Assembly: GCA_017632155.1 (NCBI GenBank) | Contig: JAGBRZ010000119.1 | Span: forward strand, 1-35,730 | From: Clostridia bacterium | GTDB taxonomy: Bacteria > Bacillota_A > Clostridia > Oscillospirales > CAG-272 | DNA length: 35,730 nucleotides | Direction: 5' to 3' | Shown: positions 8,093-16,078 of the stretch, piece after piece | How the letters are laid out: every line of letters begins with the position of its first letter | How positions within the stretch are numbered: position 1 is the stretch's first letter | The notes under the pieces: model-generated | Databases searched by the model: none | The model's input: only the letters and a program-made list of their open reading frames with translations | Told to the model about the DNA's origin: nothing | Made by a program: the position numbers and the translations under genes

Positions 8093-9099
8093 CAGAGAGT
8101 GGGATCGAGTGCGAATGCTGTTGCGAGATCGGTGCAAGCGGTAACATCGCGGAGGTCGATCATTTCAACGCCCGAGTGGATATAACGGCTGGGGATCGAA
8201 ATGCATCCCGCGTAAGCGCCGACACCTGCCGCCTGAAGCACACTTGTATCGGTTCCGCCGTAGAGAAGAATCTCGTTCTGCGCTGTGATCTTCTGCTCCT
8301 TTGCAAGCTTCTGAAGCTTGGATACAACCTCGCCCGAGCAGATTACAGAGCCGTCCTTGATCTTGATAGCCGCGCCGCCGCCGAGCTTGACTGCCATAGG
8401 CTTCGAGCCCTGAGCGTCGCCGGTGCCGGTAACGTCAAATGCAAGCGCGATGTCGGGAGCGATCGAGAAGCCTGCGGGACGTGCACCGCGGCAACCAACC
8501 TCTTCCTGAACCGAGAAAACGTAGTACATATCGTGAGGGCAGTTTTCAGCAAGCTTCTTTGCGGTCTCGATCATAATAGCACATCCGATGCGGTCGTCGA
8601 TGGGGCGACCGACAGCGCGGTTTGCGCCGAGCTTTGAGAGATTGTGAGCAAGGGAGAAGCAATCGCCGATCTTAACCTTGCGTGCAGCTTCCTTTGCGGA
8701 GGTAGCACCGATGTCAACAACGCACTTGTCAGCCGCAAGATCGGATGCCTTCACTCCTGCCTCGGGAACAAGAATGCCCTTTTCGCCGTTTGCGAAAACA
8801 ACGTGGCTGAATGCAGCGGCAACAAAATTGATGCCTCCGATGGGAGCAAAGCGGATGAAGCCGTTGTCCTCAATATAGGTAACGATGAAGCCGATCTCGT
8901 CCATATGAGCGCAGTAAAGGAGTTTTTTGCGCTCACCGTCGGGGAGATTGCCGTACTTTATAGCGATAAGGTTTCCGAGAGCATCGGTATAGGTTTCGTC
9001 AACGTAGGGAGCAACTTCCTTTTCAAGGAGAGCCGCGATCTGTTTTTCATTGCCGGATACGCCGGGGCAGCATACAACTTTCTTAATAAGAGAATACAT
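8092..9099 (-). CDS. M42 family metallopeptidase (first of three paralogues, nearest murI)
   Basis: A 335-residue cytoplasmic dinuclear metal aminopeptidase of the glutamyl-aminopeptidase/deblocking-aminopeptidase type, which forms large tetrahedral complexes in known members. Ligands and catalytic residues visible: H65 and D67 (AHMDEIG), D168/D169 (PIDDRIG), E199 and E200 (VQEEVG), D222, and H308 (SRYIHSG). Strong RBS GGAGGAA. Its 5' side is separated from the upstream M42 gene by copy A of the mobile-looking element; without the insert, the gap would be only about 20 bp. Confidence 0.9.
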   Translation of the reverse strand: MYSLIKKVVCCPGVSGNEKQIAALLEKEVAPYVDETYTDALGNLIAIKYGNLPDGERKKLLYCAHMDEIGFIVTYIEDNGFIRFAPIGGINFVAAAFSHVVFANGEKGILVPEAGVKASDLAADKCVVDIGATSAKEAARKVKIGDCFSLAHNLSKLGANRAVGRPIDDRIGCAIMIETAKKLAENCPHDMYYVFSVQEEVGCRGARPAGFSIAPDIALAFDVTGTGDAQGSKPMAVKLGGGAAIKIKDGSVICSGEVVSKLQKLAKEQKITAQNEILLYGGTDTSVLQAAGVGAYAGCISIPSRYIHSGVEMIDLRDVTACTDLATAFALDPTL

Positions 9100-9118
9100 T
9101 TATATTTCCTCCGAGATC

Positions 9119-9131
9119 ATCAGAATTGGTA
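9119..9131. repeat. 13-bp direct repeat, left flank of copy A
   Basis: ATCAGAATTGGTA is identical to 9320-9332. Flanking bases differ on both sides, so the identity is exactly 13 bp. It is read as a target-site duplication. Confidence 0.7.
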
Positions 9132-9319
9132 TAGCTGATTGAATAAGTCAGCAAATTATATTGAAATTCGTTTTTTCGGCGGCTTTGCCGACGAAAAAAC
9201 ACCTTTTAGACGAGCAAAGCGAGTCCGCGCGCCGAGGGGAGCTGACAAAATCTCTGATTTTGTCAAGCGGCGATAAGCGCGCGTTCCTCAATTGTAAAAC
9301 GCAGTTTTACAATTGGTTG
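9132..9319. mobile_element. MITE-like structured element, copy A
   Basis: This 188-bp insert lies between perfect 13-bp direct repeats ATCAGAATTGGTA (9119-9131 and 9320-9332). It shares several 17-35 bp blocks with 20781-20986, in inverted orientation. Internal structure on plus: a 13-bp AT/GC stem with TTT loop near 9170-9200, CGCGCGC (9226-9232) pairing with GCGCGCG (9277-9283) around a hairpin at 9243-9265, and CAATTGTAAAAC/GTTTTACAATTG (9289-9315) with a GCA loop. It has no ORF, which fits a miniature non-autonomous element. It duplicated the stop codon of the upstream M42 gene without disrupting it. Confidence 0.75.
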
Positions 9320-9332
9320 ATCAGAATTGGTA
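9320..9332. repeat. 13-bp direct repeat, right flank of copy A
   Basis: This copy contains the last codons and the TGA stop (9321-9323 on minus) of the M42 gene, so it is the original target. The copy at 9119 would be the duplicate. Confidence 0.7.
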
Positions 9333-10394
9333 AGATGTGAGAATTGCGTAAACGTGGGACTTGATAGATTCAAAGTCCTTGATGGAGATTACGCAGGAAG
9401 CCGAATGGAGATAGCGAGTGGGTGCAGAGATTGCAAGGCAGCGTGTGCCGTCTGCGGTCTTATGGATATGACCTGCATCGTTGCCGCCCGAAACGTAGCG
9501 CTTGATCTGAGCGGGAATGCCGTTTTCCTCGGCGATCTTCATTGCGCCGTCAACAAAATCGCGGTTGTAGATGGTGGAGCGGTCCATAAGGGAAACAACT
9601 CCTCCGTTACCAACCTCGCTGACTCTCGAGTTCTTGGGAACATCGGGAAGATCCGCGATCGCGGTGGTTTCAAGGACGATTGCGTAATCGGGACGGAAGC
9701 GGTGAGCCGCCGCGGTTGCACCCGAAATGCCGATCTCCTCGCGCACGGTGAACGCGCAAACGAGGTCGAAGGGAAGCTCAATGCCCTCCTCCTTGATGCG
9801 GCGCAGAGTTTCGATAATAACAACGCATCCAAGACGGTCATCAAGAGCCTTGCACTTTGCATAGCCATCGTTTTCGCCGAAGATTACGAATTCAGAATTG
9901 AATGTTCCGCTGTCGCCGCGTGAAAGAACGCTTTCGGCATCCTCTCTCGATGTCGCACCGATGTCAACGTACATATCGTTTGCCTTGGTTGCGTTCTTGC
10001 GCTCCTCGGGGGACTGGTGGTGGATCGCCTTCGAAGCGATAACGCCGCTGACGTCGCCGTCCTTACCGCGGAAGGTTACTTTTCTGCCGCAAAGAACGCG
10101 GGAGTCGATGCCGCCGAGGCATCCGAAGCGGATGTATCCCTCGCCGTCGATATCCTTAATGATAAATCCGACCTCATCCATATGAGCGGAGAGCATAACC
10201 GTCTTTTCGGGGTGGTTCTTGCCGTGAAGAACGGCGAACACGTTGCTCATTCTGTCGCGGATGATCTGCGCGTCGGTGTTTTCAAGCTGCTTGATTATTT
10301 CATCGGCAACCTCTTCCTCCGAGCCCGTGGGGCCGAATACGAGGGAGAGATGCTTCAGCAGTTCAAGTCCTTCAAGAATTTTGGTTTCACTCAT
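9321..10394 (-). CDS. M42 family metallopeptidase (second of three paralogues)
   Basis: A 357-residue M42 aminopeptidase with H71 and D73 (SAHMDEVG), D185/D186 (ALDDRLG), E219 and E220 (VREEIG), E242 and H330 (TRYLHSA) as the expected dinuclear metal and catalytic set. I chose ATG at 10394, which follows AAGGAGG; the longer reading adds 24 unlikely residues. It overlaps the upstream paralogue by 8 bp, so these two are translationally linked. Its 3' end was the insertion target of the element at 9132-9319. Confidence 0.9.
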   Translation of the reverse strand: MSETKILEGLELLKHLSLVFGPTGSEEEVADEIIKQLENTDAQIIRDRMSNVFAVLHGKNHPEKTVMLSAHMDEVGFIIKDIDGEGYIRFGCLGGIDSRVLCGRKVTFRGKDGDVSGVIASKAIHHQSPEERKNATKANDMYVDIGATSREDAESVLSRGDSGTFNSEFVIFGENDGYAKCKALDDRLGCVVIIETLRRIKEEGIELPFDLVCAFTVREEIGISGATAAAHRFRPDYAIVLETTAIADLPDVPKNSRVSEVGNGGVVSLMDRSTIYNRDFVDGAMKIAEENGIPAQIKRYVSGGNDAGHIHKTADGTRCLAISAPTRYLHSASCVISIKDFESIKSHVYAILTSYQF

Positions 10395-11457
10395 TGGGGC
10401 ATACCTCCTTTTCGATCTCGGGGCTTGTGACGAAGAGTGTGATGATGTCGCGCATTGCTGCAGCATCGTTCATCGAGATGACCTCGTTCGAGGTGTGCAT
10501 GCTGCGAAGGGGAAGTCCGATGTCAACTGTCGGAATTCCGTTGCGGACGAGGTTTACAACCATGGTGTTTGTTCCCGTTCCGCCCGCGGTGATCGACATC
10601 TGATGCTTGATCTCCTTTTCATCCGCAAGCTTGCGAAGGAGCGCGGTCAGGCGTTTGTCGGTGATGGGACCCGTCGAGAGCGATACGCCGCCGTCGAGCG
10701 GCACGGTTTCACTCTTTTTGGTGTCGGGAGTGCTTCCAAGGTCAACGTCTGCAACGATAGCGCAGATGGGATTTATCTCGTATGCGCCGGTCTGTGCGCC
10801 CGACATAAATCCGCCGGCCTCCTCAAAGTTCGAAAGCTGAACGTAAACGTCGCCCCAAAGCTCGTCCGCAGGAATCTCGGCTACAGCCGCGATTGCACAC
10901 GCGGCACAAGCCTTGTCGTCAAAGCCCTTACCCGCAATCTTATTGTTGCGGAGCTTTGTGTAAATGGGACGGAAGCCGATGGGAGTACCGATGGAAACGT
11001 ACTTCTCAAGCTCTTCCTTGGAATAACCCGTGTCGATGAGAAGCTCGATGATCTCTTTGAGCTTGCCCGACTCACCGGGCTTCTGAAGGTGGGGAGGTGT
11101 GGAGCCTACAACGCCGTAGATCTCGCGTCCTTCACCGTATATGATGACCTCACTTGCCTGAAGGATTCTTGTGTCCATACCGCCGATCGAGGTGACGGTA
11201 AGAAAACCTTTTTCCTTGATTTCGGTGACGATCATACCGATCTCGTCAAAGTGAGCGTCAACGAGAATTTTCTGTGCGTTTTCCTTTCCGCAGCGGCGGA
11301 TGAGGTGATAACAGCCGAGGCGCGTTTCGCGTATCTCGTCAAAGTAGGGAGAAACGAGCTCGAGGAGCTTATCCTTCGAGTATCTCGTGTGTCCCGTGAC
11401 CGACATCAGAGATGCCAGCGACAGAGTAAGCTCTGTCAGGTCGATCTTGTGTTCCAT
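10387..11457 (-). CDS. M42 family metallopeptidase (third, most divergent paralogue)
   Basis: A 356-residue M42 peptidase with H69/D71 (DAHFDEIG), GFDDKA for the bridging Asp, FEEAGG for the catalytic Glu pair, DVDLG, and RSMHTSNE for the last His. The usual HMDE is HFDE and the QEE/REE block is FEE, so its specificity may differ from the two downstream copies. RBS AAAGGAAG. It lies 24 bp after murD. Cytoplasmic, no signal peptide. A peptide or glutamyl-peptide trimming role is inferred from the family. Confidence 0.88.
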   Translation of the reverse strand: MEHKIDLTELTLSLASLMSVTGHTRYSKDKLLELVSPYFDEIRETRLGCYHLIRRCGKENAQKILVDAHFDEIGMIVTEIKEKGFLTVTSIGGMDTRILQASEVIIYGEGREIYGVVGSTPPHLQKPGESGKLKEIIELLIDTGYSKEELEKYVSIGTPIGFRPIYTKLRNNKIAGKGFDDKACAACAIAAVAEIPADELWGDVYVQLSNFEEAGGFMSGAQTGAYEINPICAIVADVDLGSTPDTKKSETVPLDGGVSLSTGPITDKRLTALLRKLADEKEIKHQMSITAGGTGTNTMVVNLVRNGIPTVDIGLPLRSMHTSNEVISMNDAAAMRDIITLFVTSPEIEKEVCPNE

Positions 11458-11481
11458 GTATTTTTCTTCCTTTCGGATTGA

Positions 11482-12909
11482 TTACAGATTTTTAACTATT
11501 TCTTTGAAGATCTTGCCGCGTTCGGCAAAGTTCTTGAATTTATCAAATGAGGTTGCGGCGGGGGAGAGAAGCACCGCGCTTCCCGAGGGAGTCACCTCTT
11601 CGGCAAGCTTAACACAGGCGGCAAATTCCGCTTCTTTGAATATCTTCAGCTCCGAATCCGGATATTCGGATGCGACCGCTTCAAGTGCTTCGCTGACCTC
11701 TGCGAGGGTTTCTCCCGTCAGAATGACTGCTCCCGCGCGGAGATAAAGCTCGCGCGCAAGACCTTCGTAGGGCGTTTTTTTGCCTCTGCCGCCGATGATG
11801 AGAGTTGGCTTGTTCTTGAAGGTCGAGAGAGCCGCAATGGTTCGTGTGGGGCTCGAGTCGATCGAGCTGTTGTAGTATTTAACGCCGTTTTTCTCGCGGA
11901 TAAATTCAAGTCGGTGCTCAACTCCGCCAAAGGTTTTTGCTACGCGGGTGACGGCATCCTTTTCGGCAATGCCGTATGTCAGCGCGATGGCGGTCATATA
12001 GTTTTCAATATTGTGCACGCCGGGGAGTTTGATATCAGCGGCGGCGAGAATAACTTCCTCGTTTTTGCCGTCCGAGAGGATGATCTTGCTGTCACGGAGG
12101 AAAATGCCTTTTGCGTCAATGCCGTTGCAAAGAGATTCGTAATTATCTCGGTAAGCGGAGAAGAGGATCTTGGGCGCGCTTGCGTTTTTCGCAAGCTCGC
12201 GGCAGTAGTCATCCGTCGCGTTTAGCACAAGGCGAGCGGTATTCTTGCCGCAGACCTTGTATTTTGCCTCGGCATATTCGTTCATGTCGATATGCCAGTT
12301 CAGATGGTTGGGAGTGATGTTAGTGATCGCCGCGTGTGCCGCGTGCGAATCCATCGTCATAAGCTGGAAGCTTGAAAGCTCGAGAACACAGATGTCATTT
12401 CCTCCAATCTCGTCAAGGAGAGGGAAGAGGGGCGTGCCGATATTTCCGCCGAGATAGATATTTCCGACCTTGTAGCCCTCTTTGAGGATAAGGCTTGTGA
12501 GCGTTGAGGTGGTCGTTTTGCCGTCGCTTCCCGTGATGGCAATTATGCGTGCAGGGGTGTGTTCGCAGAAAAATTCAACCTCGGAAGTCAGTATAGCACC
12601 CGACTCGATTGCAGCGGTCAGATCGCCCGCATCGGGTCTGATTCCGGGTGAACGGAAGATCACCGCGCGGCTTGCATCGCAAGTGAAATCCTTTGTAGGT
12701 TCAATTCCGCATTCAAACTTCACGCCCTCGTCGGCAAATTCTTTTGCAAGATCGCCAAGGTCATCGAAGGCTTTCATATCGCGGACTGTAACCGATGCGC
12801 CCATTCCCGCGCGTATGAATTCGCGCGCAACGGGGATGTTTGATACACCGAAGCCGAGAAGTATTATATTCTTGTCGGAAAATTTATCGTGAAGAAGAGT
12901 GTGTAACAT
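11482..12909 (-). CDS. murD: UDP-N-acetylmuramoyl-L-alanine--D-glutamate ligase
   Basis: A 475-residue Mur ligase that adds D-glutamate to UDP-MurNAc-L-Ala in the cytoplasm. It has an N-terminal Rossmann-like UDP-binding domain (IILLGFGVSNIPVARE), the ATP P-loop GSDGKTTT at 127-134, the central ELSSFQL and NHLNWH blocks, and the C-terminal GVEHRLEF and NSSIDSSPTRT blocks followed by LIIGGRGKK. Length is normal. First gene of the minus operon, 35 bp from a consensus promoter -10. The racemase that supplies its substrate is in the same operon. Confidence 0.95.
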   Translation of the reverse strand: MLHTLLHDKFSDKNIILLGFGVSNIPVAREFIRAGMGASVTVRDMKAFDDLGDLAKEFADEGVKFECGIEPTKDFTCDASRAVIFRSPGIRPDAGDLTAAIESGAILTSEVEFFCEHTPARIIAITGSDGKTTTSTLTSLILKEGYKVGNIYLGGNIGTPLFPLLDEIGGNDICVLELSSFQLMTMDSHAAHAAITNITPNHLNWHIDMNEYAEAKYKVCGKNTARLVLNATDDYCRELAKNASAPKILFSAYRDNYESLCNGIDAKGIFLRDSKIILSDGKNEEVILAAADIKLPGVHNIENYMTAIALTYGIAEKDAVTRVAKTFGGVEHRLEFIREKNGVKYYNSSIDSSPTRTIAALSTFKNKPTLIIGGRGKKTPYEGLARELYLRAGAVILTGETLAEVSEALEAVASEYPDSELKIFKEAEFAACVKLAEEVTPSGSAVLLSPAATSFDKFKNFAERGKIFKEIVKNL

Positions 12910-12944
12910 AAGCTGCCTCTATTAATTAAAATCATACATCTTAT

Positions 12945-12973
12945 ATTATATAATATAATTGCAAAATGTGCAA
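12945..12973 (-). promoter_or_regulatory. Promoter of the murD operon
   Basis: Read on minus: -35 TTGCAC (12968-12973), a 17-bp spacer and -10 TATAAT (12945-12950). It is divergent from the dinB promoter. Confidence 0.75.
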
Positions 12974-12980
12974 CACTTTT

Positions 12981-13027
12981 GAGCAAAAAAGATTAAAATT
13001 TAACAAAATTTCAATAGCTTTTTGCTC
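12981..13027. promoter_or_regulatory. Inverted repeat between divergent promoters
   Basis: GAGCAAAAAAG (12981-12991) and CTTTTTGCTC (13018-13027) form a 10-bp dyad, with one bulged A, around an AT-rich spacer. It lies upstream of both -35 boxes, so it could be an operator. No regulator can be named. Confidence 0.35.
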
Positions 13028-13034
13028 ATTTCTC

Positions 13035-13063
13035 TTGACATAGAACATACGTTCTGATATAAT
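13035..13063 (+). promoter_or_regulatory. dinB promoter, fully consensus
   Basis: TTGACA (13035-13040), a 17-bp spacer and TATAAT (13058-13063), with an extended TGA just before the -10. Such a strong promoter fits a gene normally held off by a repressor. Confidence 0.9.
13042..13055. promoter_or_regulatory. LexA (SOS) box 1
   Basis: AGAACATACGTTCT fits the Gram-positive SOS box core GAAC-N4-GTTC. It lies between -35 and -10, so bound LexA would block polymerase. Confidence 0.88.
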
Positions 13064-13068
13064 ATAAA

Positions 13069-13082
13069 AGAACGTTCGTTCT
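13069..13082. promoter_or_regulatory. LexA (SOS) box 2
   Basis: AGAACGTTCGTTCT is a second GAAC-N4-GTTC site, 27 bp downstream of the first and over the expected transcription start. Confidence 0.85.
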
Positions 13083-13106
13083 AAAATATGCGAAAGGGGT
13101 AATTTG

Positions 13107-14351
13107 ATGAAAGACAGATGCATATTGCATATTGATATGAATAACTTTTTTGCCACAGTTGAATGCCGAGGTAGGGAAGATCTTATCGGAAAGCCGGTTG
13201 CCGTCGGCGGCGACTCGGAGGCGCGTCACGGTATTATTCTGGCAAAGAATTACGAGGCGAAATCATATGGAGTCAGAACGGGAGAGAGTATTTTGGAGGC
13301 ACGGCGCAAATGCCCGCAGCTTGTTATTCTTCCGCCTCATTACGACGAATACGTCAAAGTCTCTCGCGCCGCAAGAAGGATATATTCGGATTATACCGAT
13401 CTCATCGAATCTTTCGGAATCGATGAATGCTGGATAGACGTCAGCGACAGTGAATACCTCTTTGGGAGCGGAGTGAGGATAGCGGACGAGATACGCGAGA
13501 GGGTGAAGCGTGAGCTCGGTGTGACAGTTTCGGTCGGGGTATCCTTCAACAAGATATTTGCCAAGCTTGGAAGTGATCTGAAAAAGCCGGATGCGACCAC
13601 CTTGATCTCGCGAGAAAATTTCAAAACATTGGTTTGGCGTCTGCCCGCAGAGGAGCTTCTTTTCGTCGGCAGATCGACAAAAAGGCGGTTAAATACTCTC
13701 GGAATTTTCACCATCGGTGAGCTTGCAAACGCCGAACCCGATATGCTTTCGCGCTTTTTGGGCAAGAATGGACTTATGCTACAAAACTTTGCACTCGGTA
13801 GGGATAGCGCTCCTGTGTTGCAGAAAGATACCTTTTATGCGGTGAAAAGTGTGGGAAACAGCACCACTACGCCGCGCGATATTTCAACTCTTCGCGAGGC
13901 GGAAATCGTTTTTGCCGTGCTTTGCGAGAGCGTTGCGGTCCGCCTTCGAAGGGAAGAGAAAAAGTGCCAAACCGTAAGCATATCGGTTCGCTCAAGCGAT
14001 CTTTCCTGGTGCTCGAAGCAATGCCACGTTGAGCCGACCTATTCCGAGCGCGAGATATACCGCGCCGCGATGGAGCTTTACGGCTCGGTAAAAAGAGGCA
14101 GCCCCGTGCGCTCGCTCGGTGTTTGCGGCTCTGATCTTTGCCCCGAAAAGGATGAGCAGATCTCTATTTTTGAGGGAGAAACAATTGGCCGCGCGCGTCT
14201 TGAAGTGCTTGAAAAAACGGCGGACAGCATACGAAATCGATTTGGCAAATACGCCATTCGCCGAGGGCTGATGCTTGAGGACAAAAGCCTTTCCGATTTT
14301 GCACCTTATGAAGATCACACAGTCCATCCGATAGCTTTGAGAACAAAATAA
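13107..14351 (+). CDS. dinB: DNA polymerase IV (Y-family translesion polymerase)
   Basis: A 414-residue error-prone polymerase that copies past lesions. Catalytic acidic residues: D10 (HIDMNNFF) and D106-E107 (FGIDECWID). The probable steric gate is F15. Palm, fingers, thumb (SVGVSFNKIFAKLGSD) and a little-finger region are present. QISIF at about 351-355 matches the sliding-clamp binding pentapeptide. I chose ATG at 13107, which has AAAGGGG 7 nt upstream; a TTG directly before it is less likely. Two LexA boxes overlap its promoter, so DNA damage should induce it. Confidence 0.93.
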   Translation: MKDRCILHIDMNNFFATVECRGREDLIGKPVAVGGDSEARHGIILAKNYEAKSYGVRTGESILEARRKCPQLVILPPHYDEYVKVSRAARRIYSDYTDLIESFGIDECWIDVSDSEYLFGSGVRIADEIRERVKRELGVTVSVGVSFNKIFAKLGSDLKKPDATTLISRENFKTLVWRLPAEELLFVGRSTKRRLNTLGIFTIGELANAEPDMLSRFLGKNGLMLQNFALGRDSAPVLQKDTFYAVKSVGNSTTTPRDISTLREAEIVFAVLCESVAVRLRREEKKCQTVSISVRSSDLSWCSKQCHVEPTYSEREIYRAAMELYGSVKRGSPVRSLGVCGSDLCPEKDEQISIFEGETIGRARLEVLEKTADSIRNRFGKYAIRRGLMLEDKSLSDFAPYEDHTVHPIALRTK

Positions 14352-14355
14352 ACTG

Positions 14356-14384
14356 TTGACAAAAAAGAAGTTAAGTGCTATAAT
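14356..14384 (+). promoter_or_regulatory. Promoter of the 536-residue protein
   Basis: TTGACA (14356-14361), 17 bp, TATAAT (14379-14384) with extended TGC. It begins 4 bp after the dinB stop, so the next gene is independently transcribed. Confidence 0.88.
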
Positions 14385-14416
14385 TAAACTATCAAAATAT
14401 TTTTAAGGAGATTATT

Positions 14417-16027
14417 ATGAATCAAACAAAAAAATTACTTGTCATAGCTCTTGCTGCAATTCTTGTAGTTAGTTCTGTCGGTATTGGAATTGGTATATTT
14501 GCGAACCGACCTGAAACTGTAATGAAGACCTCGGTACAAAAGTTGATCAAAGATGCTTTTGCACGCCCGGAGATAGAAGCTGTTTCCGGATTTGTACAGG
14601 GTGGCTCATTTGAACTTATTCTCGGACTTTCTGCAATGGATAACGAGGTGTCCCTTGAATATAAGGAATATTTTGGTCTTGCAGACTATGAGACCTATAT
14701 CGAAAAGGTCAAGCTTAATGTTAACGATTTCTCGATTGACGGAAGTGCATATATCGGTGATGATTATATGTACGTATCTGCCCCCTCTCTGTACAACAGT
14801 CCAATCGGTCTTGTTCGTGGAAAGACTGCGGATGAATTTGGTGATTCGCTGTTTGCATTCGATTCGGGAAGCGAATTTGAACTTGACGAGGAAACCTCCG
14901 ATGCTATCAAGGTTTTTTGCAAGATTTATGACGATGCAAAGGACAAGGAAGCCGTTAAGGATATTGAGGAGATTTTTGCCGCTTATGTAGAGCTTCTTGT
15001 AAATTCCATCGGTGACCACGCCGATATCGAAAAGGAAAATGACAAGATCAAGATCCATGGTGAGCAAGTCAGCGCGAAGATGATCATCGTCGAGATCGAC
15101 GCTGAATGTATCTACAACGTTATTTCCGATCTTTATGACGAGCTCAAGGATGATAACAGAATTCCTAAGCTTATCAAAAAGTATGGCAAGCTTGCTGAGG
15201 GATACGTTGAGGGCACTGCCCTTGAGGGTACTCTTCAGTCGAGCATTGGCGGTGATGAAGACGATGATTTTACCGAGATTCTTCTTGAGGCTTACAATGA
15301 TGTTCTTGATGAGCTTGACAGCCTTGTTGAAGATATGGAAGATACTATTGACGATGCCGATGAATTCAAACTTGTAGTTGAAATGGCAATCAAGAAGTCC
15401 TCCTCCGATCTCATGGCAATTGAGATTATCGCAAAGGCGGACGGCGAAAAGGCAGAACTTGCAAACATCCAGTTTGGCAATGCGGGTATAAAGAAGACCG
15501 ATAAGATTACCGTTGATATTATGGGGGAGATGTATGCCGAGCTTGCAATTAAGCAGGACGACAATGACGCCTACAAGGCTGAATTCACTCTTGAAGAGGG
15601 TGAAGAAGAGGTTGTGAATGTATTTACCAAGATCGACCGTGCCGGCGGCAAGTTCTCATTGGGTGCAACCCTTGATGGCGAAACCTATGAGGTAAAGGGA
15701 AACTATGACAAAGCCGGTAAGAAACATACATTTGATTTCAAGGATGTTACATACACTGATTCCACCGGTGAAGAGATTTCGATGATCGATTCCCTCCTTG
15801 CAGAAGCCGAGGGTGAAGAGATCGATTTTGAATTTAAAGTTATTATTTGTGAAAGCGATAGCCCCAAGCCCCTTGCAAAGGGTAAGGTCAAGTCTGCGTT
15901 TGAACTTAATGATGAGGATTTTGAAGACGTCAAGATAGCTATTGAAGAGCTCATCGAAGAGGCAAAGAATTCAATTAAATCCTCAAATGCAGAGGCTGAT
16001 GCAGTAGTCCCTGAGATTGGTTGGTAA
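14417..16027 (+). CDS. Unrecognised acidic membrane-anchored or secreted protein
   Basis: A 536-residue protein I cannot assign to a family. A basic start (MNQTKK) is followed by a single hydrophobic segment (about 8-28), which serves as signal peptide or anchor; there is no lipobox Cys. The rest is strongly acidic, rich in Asp, Glu and Lys, with alternating beta-like stretches (GSFELILGLSAMDNEVSLEY..., FDFKDVTYTD...) and an acidic helical part near 260-320 (GGDEDDDF..., LDELDSLVEDMEDTIDDADEF). The pattern suggests a cell-surface protein of repeated beta-sheet layers. RBS AAGGAG and a strong own promoter suggest substantial expression. It ends at a strong terminator. Confidence 0.8.
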   Translation: MNQTKKLLVIALAAILVVSSVGIGIGIFANRPETVMKTSVQKLIKDAFARPEIEAVSGFVQGGSFELILGLSAMDNEVSLEYKEYFGLADYETYIEKVKLNVNDFSIDGSAYIGDDYMYVSAPSLYNSPIGLVRGKTADEFGDSLFAFDSGSEFELDEETSDAIKVFCKIYDDAKDKEAVKDIEEIFAAYVELLVNSIGDHADIEKENDKIKIHGEQVSAKMIIVEIDAECIYNVISDLYDELKDDNRIPKLIKKYGKLAEGYVEGTALEGTLQSSIGGDEDDDFTEILLEAYNDVLDELDSLVEDMEDTIDDADEFKLVVEMAIKKSSSDLMAIEIIAKADGEKAELANIQFGNAGIKKTDKITVDIMGEMYAELAIKQDDNDAYKAEFTLEEGEEEVVNVFTKIDRAGGKFSLGATLDGETYEVKGNYDKAGKKHTFDFKDVTYTDSTGEEISMIDSLLAEAEGEEIDFEFKVIICESDSPKPLAKGKVKSAFELNDEDFEDVKIAIEELIEEAKNSIKSSNAEADAVVPEIGW

Positions 16028-16036
16028 AAGCAAAAT

Positions 16037-16076
16037 AAAAATACCGCAGTCGGATTTATCCGACTGCGGTATTTTT
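16037..16076. terminator. Bidirectional terminator between convergent genes
   Basis: A perfect 18-bp stem (16037-16054 with 16059-16076) has loop TTTA, an A-tract on the left and a T-tract on the right. It serves the 536-residue gene on plus and the FKBP lipoprotein gene on minus, whose stop codon begins 3 bp beyond. Confidence 0.92.
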
Positions 16077-16078
16077 AT

